DNA of 64,000 nucleotides. Origin: Paractinoplanes aksuensis (GTDB lineage Bacteria; Actinomycetota; Actinomycetes; Mycobacteriales; Micromonosporaceae). The position numbers and the translations under genes are program-made. A model generated the notes under the pieces. It had not been told where the DNA came from. It was given only the letters and a program-made list of their open reading frames with translations, and searched no databases. Location of the stretch: NCBI RefSeq assembly GCF_024137025.1, contig NZ_JAMYJR010000016.1, positions 141,671 through 205,670 of the forward strand, in the 5' to 3' direction. This document shows positions 50,523 to 59,511 of the stretch, piece by piece (the first letter of the stretch is position 1; every line of letters starts with the position of its first letter).

Positions 50523-51704
50523 ATGATCTCCAGGCTCGTGACTAAGGCCGTCGTAATCGGGGTCGCGGCGACCTTTGCCATCGCTGCCCCCGCATCGGCT
50601 GCCGCCACACCTAAGCTTTCCGGACCGGCGCAGGTCGTCGGCTTCGACGAAATCACCATGACCGGCACCGCCGACCCGAACTCGACCGTCCAGCTGTGGG
50701 AAACCGCGATCGGATGGGACGACATGCAGCCCGCGAAGGACTGGACGTCGCCCGGCGAGACCGGCCCGGTGCTGGCTACCGCCGACGGGTCCGGAAACTT
50801 CTCGATCCGGCGCTTCGTCGACTCGGGCTTCCTCTTCCAGGTCCGCCAGGGAAGCGTGATCTCCAACACGATCACGGTCAAGGCGAAGCTCGCCGTCAAG
50901 TTCTGGATGCCGGACCCCCAGCCCCACGCGGTGACGGCCGGGAAGCTGACGGTGATGGGCGACGCCCTTCCCGCGCAGCCGGGCCTGCCGGTGCAGATCC
51001 AGCGGCGGCCGTTGGACGGCACCACATGGACCACGGTGCGGACCACTAAGACAGCCGGTGAAACCGCCAAATTCACCGAGACCCTCACCGGCCAGCCGGG
51101 GGGCGACCACTACTGGCGGGCCGTCTTCAGCGGCGACGACTCGCAAGGTGTCATCGGCACCACGTCGGGCGAGGTCAAGTACTGGACCCCGGGCGGCTCC
51201 ACCACCACCCCGCCGACCACCACCCCGCCGACGACCCGGCCGCCGACAACTCCGCCGACGACCAAGCCGCCGACAACGCCCCCGACCACGAAGCCGCCGA
51301 CAACGACCAAGCCCCCGGCGCCGGCCACCCCGGCGATCCAGTTCACCCGGATCCAGTACGACCCGCCGGGCACGGACTCGGGCAGCAACGGCAGCCTGCT
51401 CAACGAGTACTTCAAGATCACGAACATGACGAAGAAGGCCATCAACATCAACGGCTGGACCGTCCGGGACGGCAAGGGCATCGTCTACCGCTTCCCGAAC
51501 ATCAACATCAATGTCGGCCAGTCCTACCTGGTGCGCACGGGCAAGGGCAAGGACAGCGGCTCGTTCCGTCACTGGGGCCGCGCCGGCAAGGCGGGCTACG
51601 TCTGGGACAACCTGGGTGACATCGCCTACCTGCGCAACCCGGCCGGCGGCAACGTCGACATCTGCAAGTGGACCAAGCTGGGCCCCGGCTACACCAACTG
51701 CTGA
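50523..51704 (+). CDS. secreted protein with Pro/Thr linker and C-terminal lamin-tail domain
   Basis: A 393-aa exported protein. The signal peptide is residues 1-28 (MISRLVTKAV, ending APASAA). Residues 30-230 contain two Ig-like beta segments (FDEITMTGTADPNSTVQLWE, then QPHAVTAGKLTVMGDALPAQ). A proline/threonine linker of PPTT units spans about 235-275. The C-terminal domain (280-393) matches the lamin-tail fold found in bacterial secreted proteins: NEYFKITNMTKKAININGWT, then RFPNINI, ending TKLGPGYTNC. Such domains often anchor nucleases or other surface proteins, but no catalytic domain is present here. It appears leaderless. Confidence 0.85.
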   Translation: MISRLVTKAVVIGVAATFAIAAPASAAATPKLSGPAQVVGFDEITMTGTADPNSTVQLWETAIGWDDMQPAKDWTSPGETGPVLATADGSGNFSIRRFVDSGFLFQVRQGSVISNTITVKAKLAVKFWMPDPQPHAVTAGKLTVMGDALPAQPGLPVQIQRRPLDGTTWTTVRTTKTAGETAKFTETLTGQPGGDHYWRAVFSGDDSQGVIGTTSGEVKYWTPGGSTTTPPTTTPPTTRPPTTPPTTKPPTTPPTTKPPTTTKPPAPATPAIQFTRIQYDPPGTDSGSNGSLLNEYFKITNMTKKAININGWTVRDGKGIVYRFPNININVGQSYLVRTGKGKDSGSFRHWGRAGKAGYVWDNLGDIAYLRNPAGGNVDICKWTKLGPGYTNC

Positions 51705-51731
51705 CCGGCTCCCACCGCGCGCTCTCACCTG

Positions 51732-51766
51732 AGGCCCGGCTTCTCCGCAACGGGGAGGCCGGGCCT
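51732..51766 (+). terminator. intrinsic terminator of the lamin-tail gene
   Basis: AGGCCCGGC (51732-51740) and GCCGGGCCT (51758-51766), with an inner CTCC/GGAG pairing, are followed by TCTTATAT. Confidence 0.87.
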
Positions 51767-51929
51767 TCTTATATCCCGCCCAACCCCCACGCTTCCTTGT
51801 CCACAATCCCGCCCCGTCCACAGCACCCAAGCGCGATCATGCGAACTCCCCGGATAATGACCAGCGGGGGCTCCCCCTTGGGAGGGCGGGTTCTGGCTGG
51901 TGGGCCGGCCGAGCCCGCACCACGAGCGA

Positions 51930-52481
51930 TCAGGCGACCCCGGCCGCGTCGAGCAAGATCTCAGCCATCCGTACGGCCTGCCCGTTCACGCCGTCGCCGT
52001 GCATCACGCCCCACGCGCTCGCCCCGTCGAACGTCATGACCAGCTGCTGGGCCACCCGCTCCGGCGCCTCGGCGCCCCCCGCCACCAGTTCGCGGCGGAA
52101 GAACTCACCGAGCCCGTCCTTGAAGCGCCGCGCCACCACCCGCGCCGGATGATCGGCCGCCTTGATCTCGACCGACGTCGCCAGGAACGGGCAACCGTGA
52201 AACCCGGGCTGAGGCGCGACCTCTTCGACCACCCGGAAGACGTGCAGGATGCGCTCACGCGGCGTCCCCGACCCATCCTCAGGCAGCAACGTCGCGCTGT
52301 AACCAGGTGCGATGCGCTCCAGGCTCGCCGCCAGCACGTCGTCCTTGCTGCCGAAGAGCTGGTACATCGAGCGCTTCGACACGCCCGCCGCCTTGGTCAG
52401 CGCCTCGACCCCGACGTTGACGCCCTCGCGATAGAAGAGGTCGGCTGCGGCGTCGAGCAAGCGCTCCCGGGTGTCAGTCAC
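51930..52481 (-). CDS. TetR-family transcriptional regulator
   Basis: A 183-aa repressor-type protein. The N-terminal TetR helix-turn-helix spans residues about 5-50 (LLDAAADLFYREGVNVGVEA, then SKRSMYQLFGSKDDVLAASL). The C-terminal ligand domain contains FHGCPFLATSVEIK, as in the CGCFL subfamily. It is divergent from the SDR gene, and three copies of a near-perfect palindrome lie in the shared region, so it very probably represses both. The GTG at 52479-52481 is 8 bases after TAGTCT, a leaderless arrangement that would be occluded by the nearest operator. Confidence 0.9.
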   Translation of the reverse strand: MTDTRERLLDAAADLFYREGVNVGVEALTKAAGVSKRSMYQLFGSKDDVLAASLERIAPGYSATLLPEDGSGTPRERILHVFRVVEEVAPQPGFHGCPFLATSVEIKAADHPARVVARRFKDGLGEFFRRELVAGGAEAPERVAQQLVMTFDGASAWGVMHGDGVNGQAVRMAEILLDAAGVA

Positions 52482-52504
52482 GCCGACCAGACTACTCCGT
52501 CTGG

Positions 52505-52518
52505 AAACTGATCGGTTT
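52505..52518. promoter_or_regulatory. TetR operator copy 1 (one mismatch)
   Basis: AAACTGATCGGTTT differs at one base from copies 2 and 3. It lies closest to the TetR start and overlaps its promoter region. Confidence 0.75.
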
Positions 52519-52545
52519 TCCATGTCACATCGTCTTGCCGCGTGG

Positions 52546-52559
52546 AAACCGATCGGTTT
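52546..52559. promoter_or_regulatory. TetR operator copy 2 (perfect)
   Basis: AAACCGATCGGTTT is a perfect 14-bp palindrome, centred 41 bases from copy 1 and 27 bases from copy 3. Confidence 0.82.
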
Positions 52560-52572
52560 ACGGTCGTAGTAG

Positions 52573-52586
52573 AAACCGATCGGTTT
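52573..52586. promoter_or_regulatory. TetR operator copy 3 (perfect)
   Basis: AAACCGATCGGTTT is identical to copy 2 and ends 22 bases before the SDR start, where it would block transcription of the SDR gene. Confidence 0.82.
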
Positions 52587-52608
52587 CCACCGACGCGAAA
52601 GGCCCGAC

Positions 52609-53310
52609 ATGACAGCCATCAAAGACTCCGTCGTCCTCGTCACCGGCGGCAGCCGCGGCATCGGGAAGGCGCTGGTCGACGAGCTGTTCCGGCGCGGGGC
52701 GGCCAAGGTCTACGCCACGGCGCGCGACCCGCGGACCGTGACCCACCCCGACGCCGTACCGCTGAAGCTCGAGGTCACCGACGAGGCCTCAGTCGCCGAC
52801 GTGGCCGCGCGGGCCTCCGACGTGACGATCCTGATCAACAACGCGGGCGCCTCGGCCGGCGCCTCGTACCTGACCTCGCCGCTGGACGAGGTGCGGCGGG
52901 ACCTCGACACCAACTTCTACGGCCCGCTGCTGGTGACCCGGGCCTTCGTACCGGTGATCGAGGGCAACGGCGGCGGTCACCTGCTCAACGTGCACTCGGC
53001 CCTGTCCTGGCTGGCCGACGGCGGCCCGTACAGCGCCTCCAAGGCCGCCCTCTGGTCGCAGACCAACTCGCTGCGCCTGCAGTTGCGCCCGCGCGGCATC
53101 GTGGTCACCGGTCTGCACGTCGCCTACGTGGACACCGACATGACCGCGAAGATCGACGCCCCCAAGTCGGACGCGGGGGACGTGGCCGCGGCCGCGCTGG
53201 ACGGGGTCGAGACGAACGCGTTCGAAGTGCTGGCCGACGAGGTCTCGCGCGGGGTCAAGTCGGGCCTGTCCGGCGACATCACGGTGCTGTATCCGCAGCT
53301 GGCGGCCTGA
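52609..53310 (+). CDS. short-chain dehydrogenase/reductase
   Basis: A 233-aa classical SDR. The NAD(P)-binding motif is VTGGSRGIG (residues 11-19), the structural motif NNAG, and the catalytic Ser-Tyr-Lys are in NVHSALSW and YSASKAA. After the nucleotide-binding Rossmann strand the sequence TARDP suggests NADP, weakly. The substrate is unknown. GAAAGG precedes the ATG. It is divergent from the TetR gene with three operators between, so its substrate or product is a likely inducer. Confidence 0.93.
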   Translation: MTAIKDSVVLVTGGSRGIGKALVDELFRRGAAKVYATARDPRTVTHPDAVPLKLEVTDEASVADVAARASDVTILINNAGASAGASYLTSPLDEVRRDLDTNFYGPLLVTRAFVPVIEGNGGGHLLNVHSALSWLADGGPYSASKAALWSQTNSLRLQLRPRGIVVTGLHVAYVDTDMTAKIDAPKSDAGDVAAAALDGVETNAFEVLADEVSRGVKSGLSGDITVLYPQLAA

Positions 53311-53345
53311 CGAGCCTGGGGCGGGTGGGGGCCGCCCCAGGCTCG
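53311..53345. terminator. bidirectional terminator between SDR and subtilase genes
   Basis: A perfect 14-bp stem (53311-53324 with 53332-53345) around a G-rich loop directly follows the SDR stop. It serves the convergent SDR and protease genes. Confidence 0.88.
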
Positions 53346-53349
53346 GGTT

Positions 53350-56300
53350 CTATCCGGCGTACGCGTGCATGATGGTTTGATCGATGCCGCTGCCCCCGTC
53401 GGCCTGGGCGGTCACGCGCAGCGACAGGAATCCACCGGCCGGCGGCTTCGGGAGCACCGCCTGGAAGGTCCCGCCCGACCGCTTCACGGTGACCGGTCGC
53501 CAGCTCTTACCGTCGTCGACCGAGGTTCGTACGGTGAAAGCAGTGACCCGCTGCGGCCGGAGTTCCCGCGACTGGCGCACGGTGAACGTCGCCGCCCGGC
53601 CCGTCGCGTGGTTGAGACGGTCGAGCGCCAGGTCGTAATCGACAGCGAGCAGCGGCAGCCGCGCCGTGCCCGGACCGGCCGGACCGGCTGACCGGAACGT
53701 CCACGACGTACTGGTCTTCGTCGAGATGGTCTGGATGCGGCTCATGTCCACATCGAACTGCAGCCGGTAGTCAGCGAACTCACGCGGCACCGAGAAGTCC
53801 GCCCGCGACGCCGCCTTCGAACCCACCAGTTCGCCGTTGCGATACAGCGACATCTGCCGCGTGAACAGCACCGATCCCGCGACCAGGCAGTCGGTGCGGT
53901 CGTGCAGCTCGGTCTGCGTGGTCAGGTCGAAGTGCAGGTTCCCCGACGTACGCGAGGGCGGGGCGGCACAGACCCATTCCGCGCCGTCCGGGTTGTCGTA
54001 CCAGTCGGAGTGCACCGGCTGGCGGCCCCACTGCTTCTCCGTGCGACTGCCGGGGGCGTACGCCCGGGGACCTTCCTGCCCCATCTGACTGAACTGACCC
54101 TCGTCCTGCCAGAGGAAGCCGGGTGACACGTAGTCGGTGCGCACGGCCGGCAACTGGTCGGAGTAGCTGTGCGACAGCCATTCCCCCTGCGGCGTGTACC
54201 CGTAGCGGCGCATGGCCGGGATCACCTCGTACGGGAAGGTCATGACGTTGCTGTGCTGCTCGATGCGGCCGAGCTTGGCGTGCTCGGCCCGGGTGACCCG
54301 GTAGTTCTCCCCGGCCCGCAGGCCGTTCGGGTGAGCCCGCAGCAAGTCGTAGTGGTACGGGGTCGGTCGCTGCGTGGGAGAGACCAGGCTGTACGCGGTG
54401 TAGACGCGCATGGTTCCGGCCTGCGGCTTCGGGATCGGAGCGACCGAGAGACGTACGGGATCGGCGCCGAAGACCGAGAACTGCTGGACCCAGCTCAGCC
54501 CGGTCGCGGCCGTGCGGTACATCGAGACCGACGCCTCGTCGATGCGGGTCGACACTCCGTCCACAGTGGCGCTCAACGGCTCGGCCCGGGCCGGATCGGC
54601 GTTGATCCGCAGGTCGCCGCGCACGGTGATCTCGTCGTTGACCACGGTGACCCGCGAGCTCTCGTAGTCGGGCGGGTTGCTGAAGTAGCTCGTCTGCAAC
54701 GCGTACCGACCGGCGGGCAGATCGGCGAAGCTCAGCGTGTCGCCGGGGTCGCCGCTGGTCCCGCGGGCGGCCACTGCCGGGTCGTCCTCGTTGATCACGC
54801 TGGCCGTGACCAGGGTCGTGCCGCCCTCGTAGGCGTCCGGAACCGGCTTGGTGGCGACGGTCAGGGTGTGGCGCGGCCCCGGGATCTCGAAGGTCACCGG
54901 GGTGCGGCTGACCAGATCCCCCTTCGGCGTACGCGCGGTGACGACGGCCTCGAAGAAGCCGGTGCGCCCACGCAGGGCCGACCGGTCGATCCGCAGCGTC
55001 GCGTTGCCCGTCCCGTTACGACCGATCTTGATCGTGGTCGTGCTCAGCGCCGCGCCACGCTCGGCCACGTCGAGCCGCAGCGTGGTGGCCTCGGTCGCCG
55101 CCCACTGCAATGACGCGCTGGTGCCGGTCGCGCCCAGGGCAACTACCGGCGTACGGCTGACCACGCTGCCCAACGCCCGCGCGGCGTCGACCCGTCCGGC
55201 GCCGGCGGTGTAGACGTTCGAGCCCGGCACCGGGTCGGTGGCGCCGATGGCGGCCGCCTTGAGCTCGGCCGCGGTCCAGCCGGGGTGACGCTGTTTGATC
55301 AGGGCGATCTCGCCGGCCACGTGGGGCGTGGCCATCGAGGTGCCGGACAGGCTGACGTAGCGCGCGTCGATCGGCGCGCCCAGCGTGGTGCCCTCGGCCC
55401 GGCCGGCCACGATGTCGACGCCCGGGGCGGTCACCTCCGGCTTGGCCGAGCGCGCGACGGTGAGCGGGCCCCGGCTGGAGAAGTCGGCGATCCGGTCTTT
55501 GGCGTCCACAGCACCGACAGTGAGCGCCGAGGCGGCGTTGCCCGGCGAGGCGACCGTGCCCGGGCCGGGACCGTCGTTGCCGGCCGCGACCACGAACAGC
55601 GCGCCGGTCGACGCGCTCAACTGGTTCAGGGACCGGGTGAGCGGGCCGTCCTCGCCCGAGAGCGAGTCGCCCAGGCTCATGCTGACCACGTCGGCCCGGG
55701 CCGCGGCCCACTCCATGCCGGCGATGACCTGCGAGTCGGAGCCGCCGCCGTGCTCGTCGAGCACCTTGCCGACCAGCAGCGTGGCGTCCGGGGCGACACC
55801 GCGCCGGGCGCCGCCCGAGGCCGCGCCGGAACCGGCCACCGTGGTTGCCACGTGGGTGCCGTGTCCATTGAGGTCGGTCGCGTCGCCGCCCTCGTCGATG
55901 AAGTCGGCCCGCTCGGCGACCCGGCCGGCCAGGTCGGGGTGGGTGAAGTCTGCGCCGGTGTCGAGCACGGCGACGCGGACCCCTCGACCGGTGAAGCCGG
56001 CCTTCCAGGCCTGCGGGGCCGAGATCTGGGCCAGGTTGGTGTCGAGGCGGCCGGAGCCGCGCAGCGGGGTGGCCCGTACGCGATGGTCGAGCCAGATCTT
56101 CTCGGCGGCGCCGCTGCTGCTCCTGCGGGCGGCCGCGTCCTGCTTCTTGGGCAGGCGCACGGCCACGGCGCCGATGCTGGGCAGGGCCTTACCGGCGATC
56201 CTGGCGTTGCCCGACGGCCGCATGATCACCGGCAGGTCGGGCGAGCGGGCGTCGTCGTACCCGTTGGCGATGAGCGTGGTGACGTCGAACAGGTCCTCGT

Positions 56301-56592
56301 CGTAGAGCGTGCCGATCTGCCCGGCGACCGAGGACGGGATGACGTGGACGTGCCCGTCGGGGTCGCAGCGGCGCACTATGGCGCCACTGCGGGCGGCGGG
56401 CTGCACCCGGACGCCGCCGCAGCCCGGAATGTCCGGGCTGACGGTCACGACATCACCGGTGAGCAGGGTGACGGTGTAGGGAACAGTGCCACTCGGGGCC
56501 GCTGGTGCGGCCTGCCCCGCGGTGGCGGGGACGGCGGTCAGGCCGGCCACGAGCAGGCCGGCCGCGAGCAGGCGGCGGGTCCTCACGTGCAA
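53350..56592 (-). CDS. secreted subtilisin-like serine protease (S8)
   Basis: A 1080-aa exported protease. The signal peptide is residues about 1-33 (RRLLAAGLLVAGLTAVPATA). A propeptide-like region precedes the S8 catalytic domain (about 200-490) with Asp in VAVLDTGADFTHPDL, His in LNGHGTHVATTVAG, and Ser in SLSGTSMATPHVAGEIAL. About 580 residues of beta-rich C-terminal sequence follow. Start TTG 56590-56592 was chosen because GAGGAG lies 6 bases upstream; a GTG at 56584-56586 is an alternative. The upstream AT-rich tract (TTAATTAAT near 56684) probably holds the promoter. Confidence 0.93.
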   Translation of the reverse strand: MHVRTRRLLAAGLLVAGLTAVPATAGQAAPAAPSGTVPYTVTLLTGDVVTVSPDIPGCGGVRVQPAARSGAIVRRCDPDGHVHVIPSSVAGQIGTLYDEDLFDVTTLIANGYDDARSPDLPVIMRPSGNARIAGKALPSIGAVAVRLPKKQDAAARRSSSGAAEKIWLDHRVRATPLRGSGRLDTNLAQISAPQAWKAGFTGRGVRVAVLDTGADFTHPDLAGRVAERADFIDEGGDATDLNGHGTHVATTVAGSGAASGGARRGVAPDATLLVGKVLDEHGGGSDSQVIAGMEWAAARADVVSMSLGDSLSGEDGPLTRSLNQLSASTGALFVVAAGNDGPGPGTVASPGNAASALTVGAVDAKDRIADFSSRGPLTVARSAKPEVTAPGVDIVAGRAEGTTLGAPIDARYVSLSGTSMATPHVAGEIALIKQRHPGWTAAELKAAAIGATDPVPGSNVYTAGAGRVDAARALGSVVSRTPVVALGATGTSASLQWAATEATTLRLDVAERGAALSTTTIKIGRNGTGNATLRIDRSALRGRTGFFEAVVTARTPKGDLVSRTPVTFEIPGPRHTLTVATKPVPDAYEGGTTLVTASVINEDDPAVAARGTSGDPGDTLSFADLPAGRYALQTSYFSNPPDYESSRVTVVNDEITVRGDLRINADPARAEPLSATVDGVSTRIDEASVSMYRTAATGLSWVQQFSVFGADPVRLSVAPIPKPQAGTMRVYTAYSLVSPTQRPTPYHYDLLRAHPNGLRAGENYRVTRAEHAKLGRIEQHSNVMTFPYEVIPAMRRYGYTPQGEWLSHSYSDQLPAVRTDYVSPGFLWQDEGQFSQMGQEGPRAYAPGSRTEKQWGRQPVHSDWYDNPDGAEWVCAAPPSRTSGNLHFDLTTQTELHDRTDCLVAGSVLFTRQMSLYRNGELVGSKAASRADFSVPREFADYRLQFDVDMSRIQTISTKTSTSWTFRSAGPAGPGTARLPLLAVDYDLALDRLNHATGRAATFTVRQSRELRPQRVTAFTVRTSVDDGKSWRPVTVKRSGGTFQAVLPKPPAGGFLSLRVTAQADGGSGIDQTIMHAYAG

Positions 56593-56762
56593 TGGAGGCT
56601 CCTCGATGGATCTCCGCGCGGGTTGCGCGTCGGTGCGCAAGATCGTGCAACGCGGTTGCCCGAAGATCCACTGCCACCTTGTATTAATTAATGGAAAAGT
56701 AACTATCTCCGGCTCGCGGGCTTCGCCGGAAATTGTCGGAGGGCGTTGTTAGGGTTCCGCCC

Positions 56763-57683
56763 GTGACGATCAATGAGAAGCTCAGCACGTTCGCGGGCCT
56801 GCCGATCGTGGCCTGGGATGCCGACGAGGCGCCGGCCGATCCGACCGCCGTGGCCTGGCGCCTCGAGATGGAAGAATTCGACGCCGATGCCGCCGAGTTC
56901 GAGCGCGCCTTCGAAGAGCTGCTGAAACGCACCGGCGAGGGCGGCCCGGTGGCGCTGGTCGTCGGCGAGTGGGGCGAGGCCTACGAGCGCAGCTTCCCGG
57001 TCGATCTGATCGTGCGCAACGCTGCCCGGCTCAGCCGGCTGCGCTTCCTGTTCGCCGCCGAGCTCACCTATGAGCAGTGCGAGATCTCCTGGATCAAGCA
57101 AGACGATCTGACCCCGTTGCTCGAGGCGTTCCCGCGGCTCGAGTCCCTGTGGGTGCGCGGTGCCGACGGCCTGGTGCTGCGCCCGGTGCGCCACGAGGGC
57201 CTGCGTGAACTCGTCTTCCAGTCCGGCGGCCTCCCGGTCGACGTCGTCCGCGCCGTCGCGGCCAGTGACTTCCCCAACCTGACCCGTCTCGAGCTGTGGC
57301 TGGGCGTCGACAACTACGGCGGCGACGCCCGGGCCGACGACCTGGCCCCGATCCTGGCCGGCCGGGCCCTGCCCGCGCTCACGGCGCTCGGCCTGCGCAA
57401 CGCCGAGATCGCCGACGAGGTGGCCGCGGCCCTGGCCGCCGCGCCGGTGGTGGCCCGGCTGACCGAGCTCGACCTGTCGATGGGCGCGCTGTCCGACACG
57501 GGCGGCGAGGCGCTGCTGGCCGGTCAGCCGCTCACCCACCTGAAGTCGCTCGCCCTCACCCACCACTTCCTCTCCGACGAGCTGGCCCAGCGCCTGGTCG
57601 ACGAGCTGCCCGGCGTCCGGGTCGACATCGCCGACCGGCAGCAGGAAGAGGAATGGGGCCGTTACACAGCGGTCGCGGAATGA
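56763..57683 (+). CDS. STM4015 family leucine-rich-repeat protein
   Basis: A 306-aa cytoplasmic protein. After an N-terminal domain (LSTFAGLPIVAWD, then VALVVGEWGEAYERSF), leucine-rich repeats run from about residue 95 to 290 (FPRLESLWVRGAD, FPNLTRLELWLG, ALTALGLRNAEI, LTELDLSMGALSDTGGEALL). It matches the STM4015 family, which heads an uncharacterised five-gene cassette. LRR proteins bind other proteins or peptides, so it may recognise the substrate. GTG 56763 lies 7 bases after TAGGGT and seems leaderless. Its stop overlaps the next start (ATGA). Confidence 0.87.
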   Translation: MTINEKLSTFAGLPIVAWDADEAPADPTAVAWRLEMEEFDADAAEFERAFEELLKRTGEGGPVALVVGEWGEAYERSFPVDLIVRNAARLSRLRFLFAAELTYEQCEISWIKQDDLTPLLEAFPRLESLWVRGADGLVLRPVRHEGLRELVFQSGGLPVDVVRAVAASDFPNLTRLELWLGVDNYGGDARADDLAPILAGRALPALTALGLRNAEIADEVAAALAAAPVVARLTELDLSMGALSDTGGEALLAGQPLTHLKSLALTHHFLSDELAQRLVDELPGVRVDIADRQQEEEWGRYTAVAE

Positions 57684-58726
57684 CGCGGCTGGCCGTGGTC
57701 GGCAACCCGCAGAACCGCCGGGTCGGGCTCTTCGCGGCGGCGGTCGCGCGGGCCGGTCGGGCCGCGCCCGCGGTCTATCCGTGGCGGTCCGTGCTCACCG
57801 GCGGCCCGGTGCCCGGCCCGGGCGAGACCGTGCGGATCGACTCGCCGGGCGAGGACGCCGAGGTCGACCGGCTGCTGCGCGGCGCGGCCATGGTGGTCGC
57901 ACCGGGCGAGATCGACGGGGGCGCGGCGGCGTACGCGGGCCTGGGGGTGGCTCTCGACCGCATCGCGGCCGGTGGCGGTCACCTGCTCAATCCGCCCGGC
58001 GACATCCTGACCATGAGCGACAAGCGCCGCTGCCATGCGCTGCTGCACGCGGCCGGCATCCCGGTTCCGCCGGCCCTGCCCGAGGTCGACGGCTACGCCG
58101 CGCTGCGGGCGGCCATGCGCGCGAGCGGGTGGTCCCGGGTCTTCGTCAAGCCGGCTCACGGGTCGTCCGCGTCCGGGGTGCTGGCGCTGGCCGTCGCCGG
58201 CGCCCGCATCCAGGCCACCACCTCGGTCGAGCTGGGCGACGACGGCCGGCTCTACAACAACCTGCGCGTGCGCCGCTACGACGACGAGGCCACGATCGCC
58301 TGCATCGTCGACCGGCTCGGCCCCGACGGCCTGCACGTCGAACGCTGGTATCCCAAGGCCGGGCTGGGCGACCGCGTGCTCGATCTGCGGGTGCTCGTGA
58401 TCGCCGGGGAGCCGTCGCACGTGGTGGTACGGGCGAGCCGCACCCCGCTGACCAACCTGCACCTGGGCAACGTCCGCGGCGACGTGGCGGCCGTGCGGGC
58501 CGCGGCCGGGCCCGTCGGCTGGGCCGAGGCCATGGCGACCTGCGCCGCGGTGGCCCGGTGCTTCCCGGGCAGCCTGCACGTGGGCGTCGATCTGATGTTC
58601 CGCGCGGGCTGGCGCGGGCACGCGGTGGCCGAGGTCAACGCGTTCGGCGACCTGCTCGTGGGTCACGACACCTACGACGCCGAGGTGGCCGCGCTCGACC
58701 GCCGGGAGGCCGCGTGCGTGAGCTGA
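57680..58726 (+). CDS. STM4014 family protein, ATP-grasp-like
   Basis: A 348-aa protein with ATP-grasp character. Residues about 115-330 include MSDKRRCHALLHAAGIPVP, VFVKPAHGSSASGVLALAV (ATP-binding Lys), the central DLRVLVIAGEPSHVVVR, and the late LHVGVDLMFR and AEVNAFGDL (metal-binding Glu/Asn). ATP-grasp enzymes form amide or thioester bonds via an acyl-phosphate. It matches the STM4014 family. The ATG overlaps the LRR stop by 4 bases, and its own end overlaps the next gene by 13 bases, so translation is coupled through the cassette. Confidence 0.88.
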   Translation: MTRLAVVGNPQNRRVGLFAAAVARAGRAAPAVYPWRSVLTGGPVPGPGETVRIDSPGEDAEVDRLLRGAAMVVAPGEIDGGAAAYAGLGVALDRIAAGGGHLLNPPGDILTMSDKRRCHALLHAAGIPVPPALPEVDGYAALRAAMRASGWSRVFVKPAHGSSASGVLALAVAGARIQATTSVELGDDGRLYNNLRVRRYDDEATIACIVDRLGPDGLHVERWYPKAGLGDRVLDLRVLVIAGEPSHVVVRASRTPLTNLHLGNVRGDVAAVRAAAGPVGWAEAMATCAAVARCFPGSLHVGVDLMFRAGWRGHAVAEVNAFGDLLVGHDTYDAEVAALDRREAACVS

Positions 58727-59511
58727 TCGGCGGGCACGACCTGCTGCTCGTCACCCTCGACACGCTGCGCTACGACGTGGCCGTGGCCGAACTGGCCGCG
58801 GGCCGCACGCCGACGCTGGCCCGGGTGCTGCCGGGCGGGCAGTGGGAAAGGCGGCACACTCCGGCCAGCTTCACCTACGCGGCGCACCACGCGTTCTTCG
58901 CCGGGTTCCTGCCCACTCCGGTGACGCCCGGGCCGCACGAGCGGCTGTTCGCGGCCCGGTTCGCCGGCAGCGAGACGAGCGGCCCCTCGACGTACGTCTT
59001 CGACGCCGCCGACCTGCCGACAGCGCTGGCCGAAGAGGGCTACCACACGGTCTGCCTGGGCGGCGTCGGCTTCTTCAACCCGGGGGCGCCGCTCGGTCGC
59101 GTGCTGCCCGGCCTGTTCGCCGAGTCGCACTGGGAACCGGCCTTCGGGGTCACCGCGCCCGGTTGTCTCGGGGCTCAGATCGACCATCTGCGGGGCATCG
59201 TCGCCGGGCTGCCCGCCGACCGGCCGCTGTTCTCGTTCATCAACGTGGCCGCCCTGCACCAGCCGAACAAGCACTACCGGCCCGGCGCGACCGCCGACAG
59301 CCTGGCCAGCCACGCCGCCGCTCTGGCCTATGTGGACGGCGAGTTGGGCCGGCTGCTCGAGCTGGTGACGAGCCGGGGCCGGCCCTGCCAGGTGATCATC
59401 TGCTCCGACCACGGCACGCTCTACGGCGAGGACGGCCACGTCGGCCATCGCGTCGCCCACGAGGCGGTCTGGACCGTGCCGTACGCCGACTTCGTCGTGA
59501 GGCCACAGTGA
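58714..59511 (+). CDS. STM4013/SEN3800 family sulfatase-like hydrolase
   Basis: A 265-aa alkaline-phosphatase-superfamily protein. The first metal site is in LLLVTLDTLRYDVAVAEL (Asp pair), the nucleophile position in HTPASFTYAAHHAFFAGF is Thr or Ser, and the C-terminal metal ligands are in IICSDHGTLYGEDGHVGH. It lacks the Cys-X-Pro-X-Arg sulfatase maturation motif, so phosphatase or phosphotransferase chemistry is as likely as sulfatase. The GTG at 58714 follows GGGAGG. It matches the STM4013 family. The substrate is unknown. Confidence 0.88.
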   Translation: MRELIGGHDLLLVTLDTLRYDVAVAELAAGRTPTLARVLPGGQWERRHTPASFTYAAHHAFFAGFLPTPVTPGPHERLFAARFAGSETSGPSTYVFDAADLPTALAEEGYHTVCLGGVGFFNPGAPLGRVLPGLFAESHWEPAFGVTAPGCLGAQIDHLRGIVAGLPADRPLFSFINVAALHQPNKHYRPGATADSLASHAAALAYVDGELGRLLELVTSRGRPCQVIICSDHGTLYGEDGHVGHRVAHEAVWTVPYADFVVRPQ

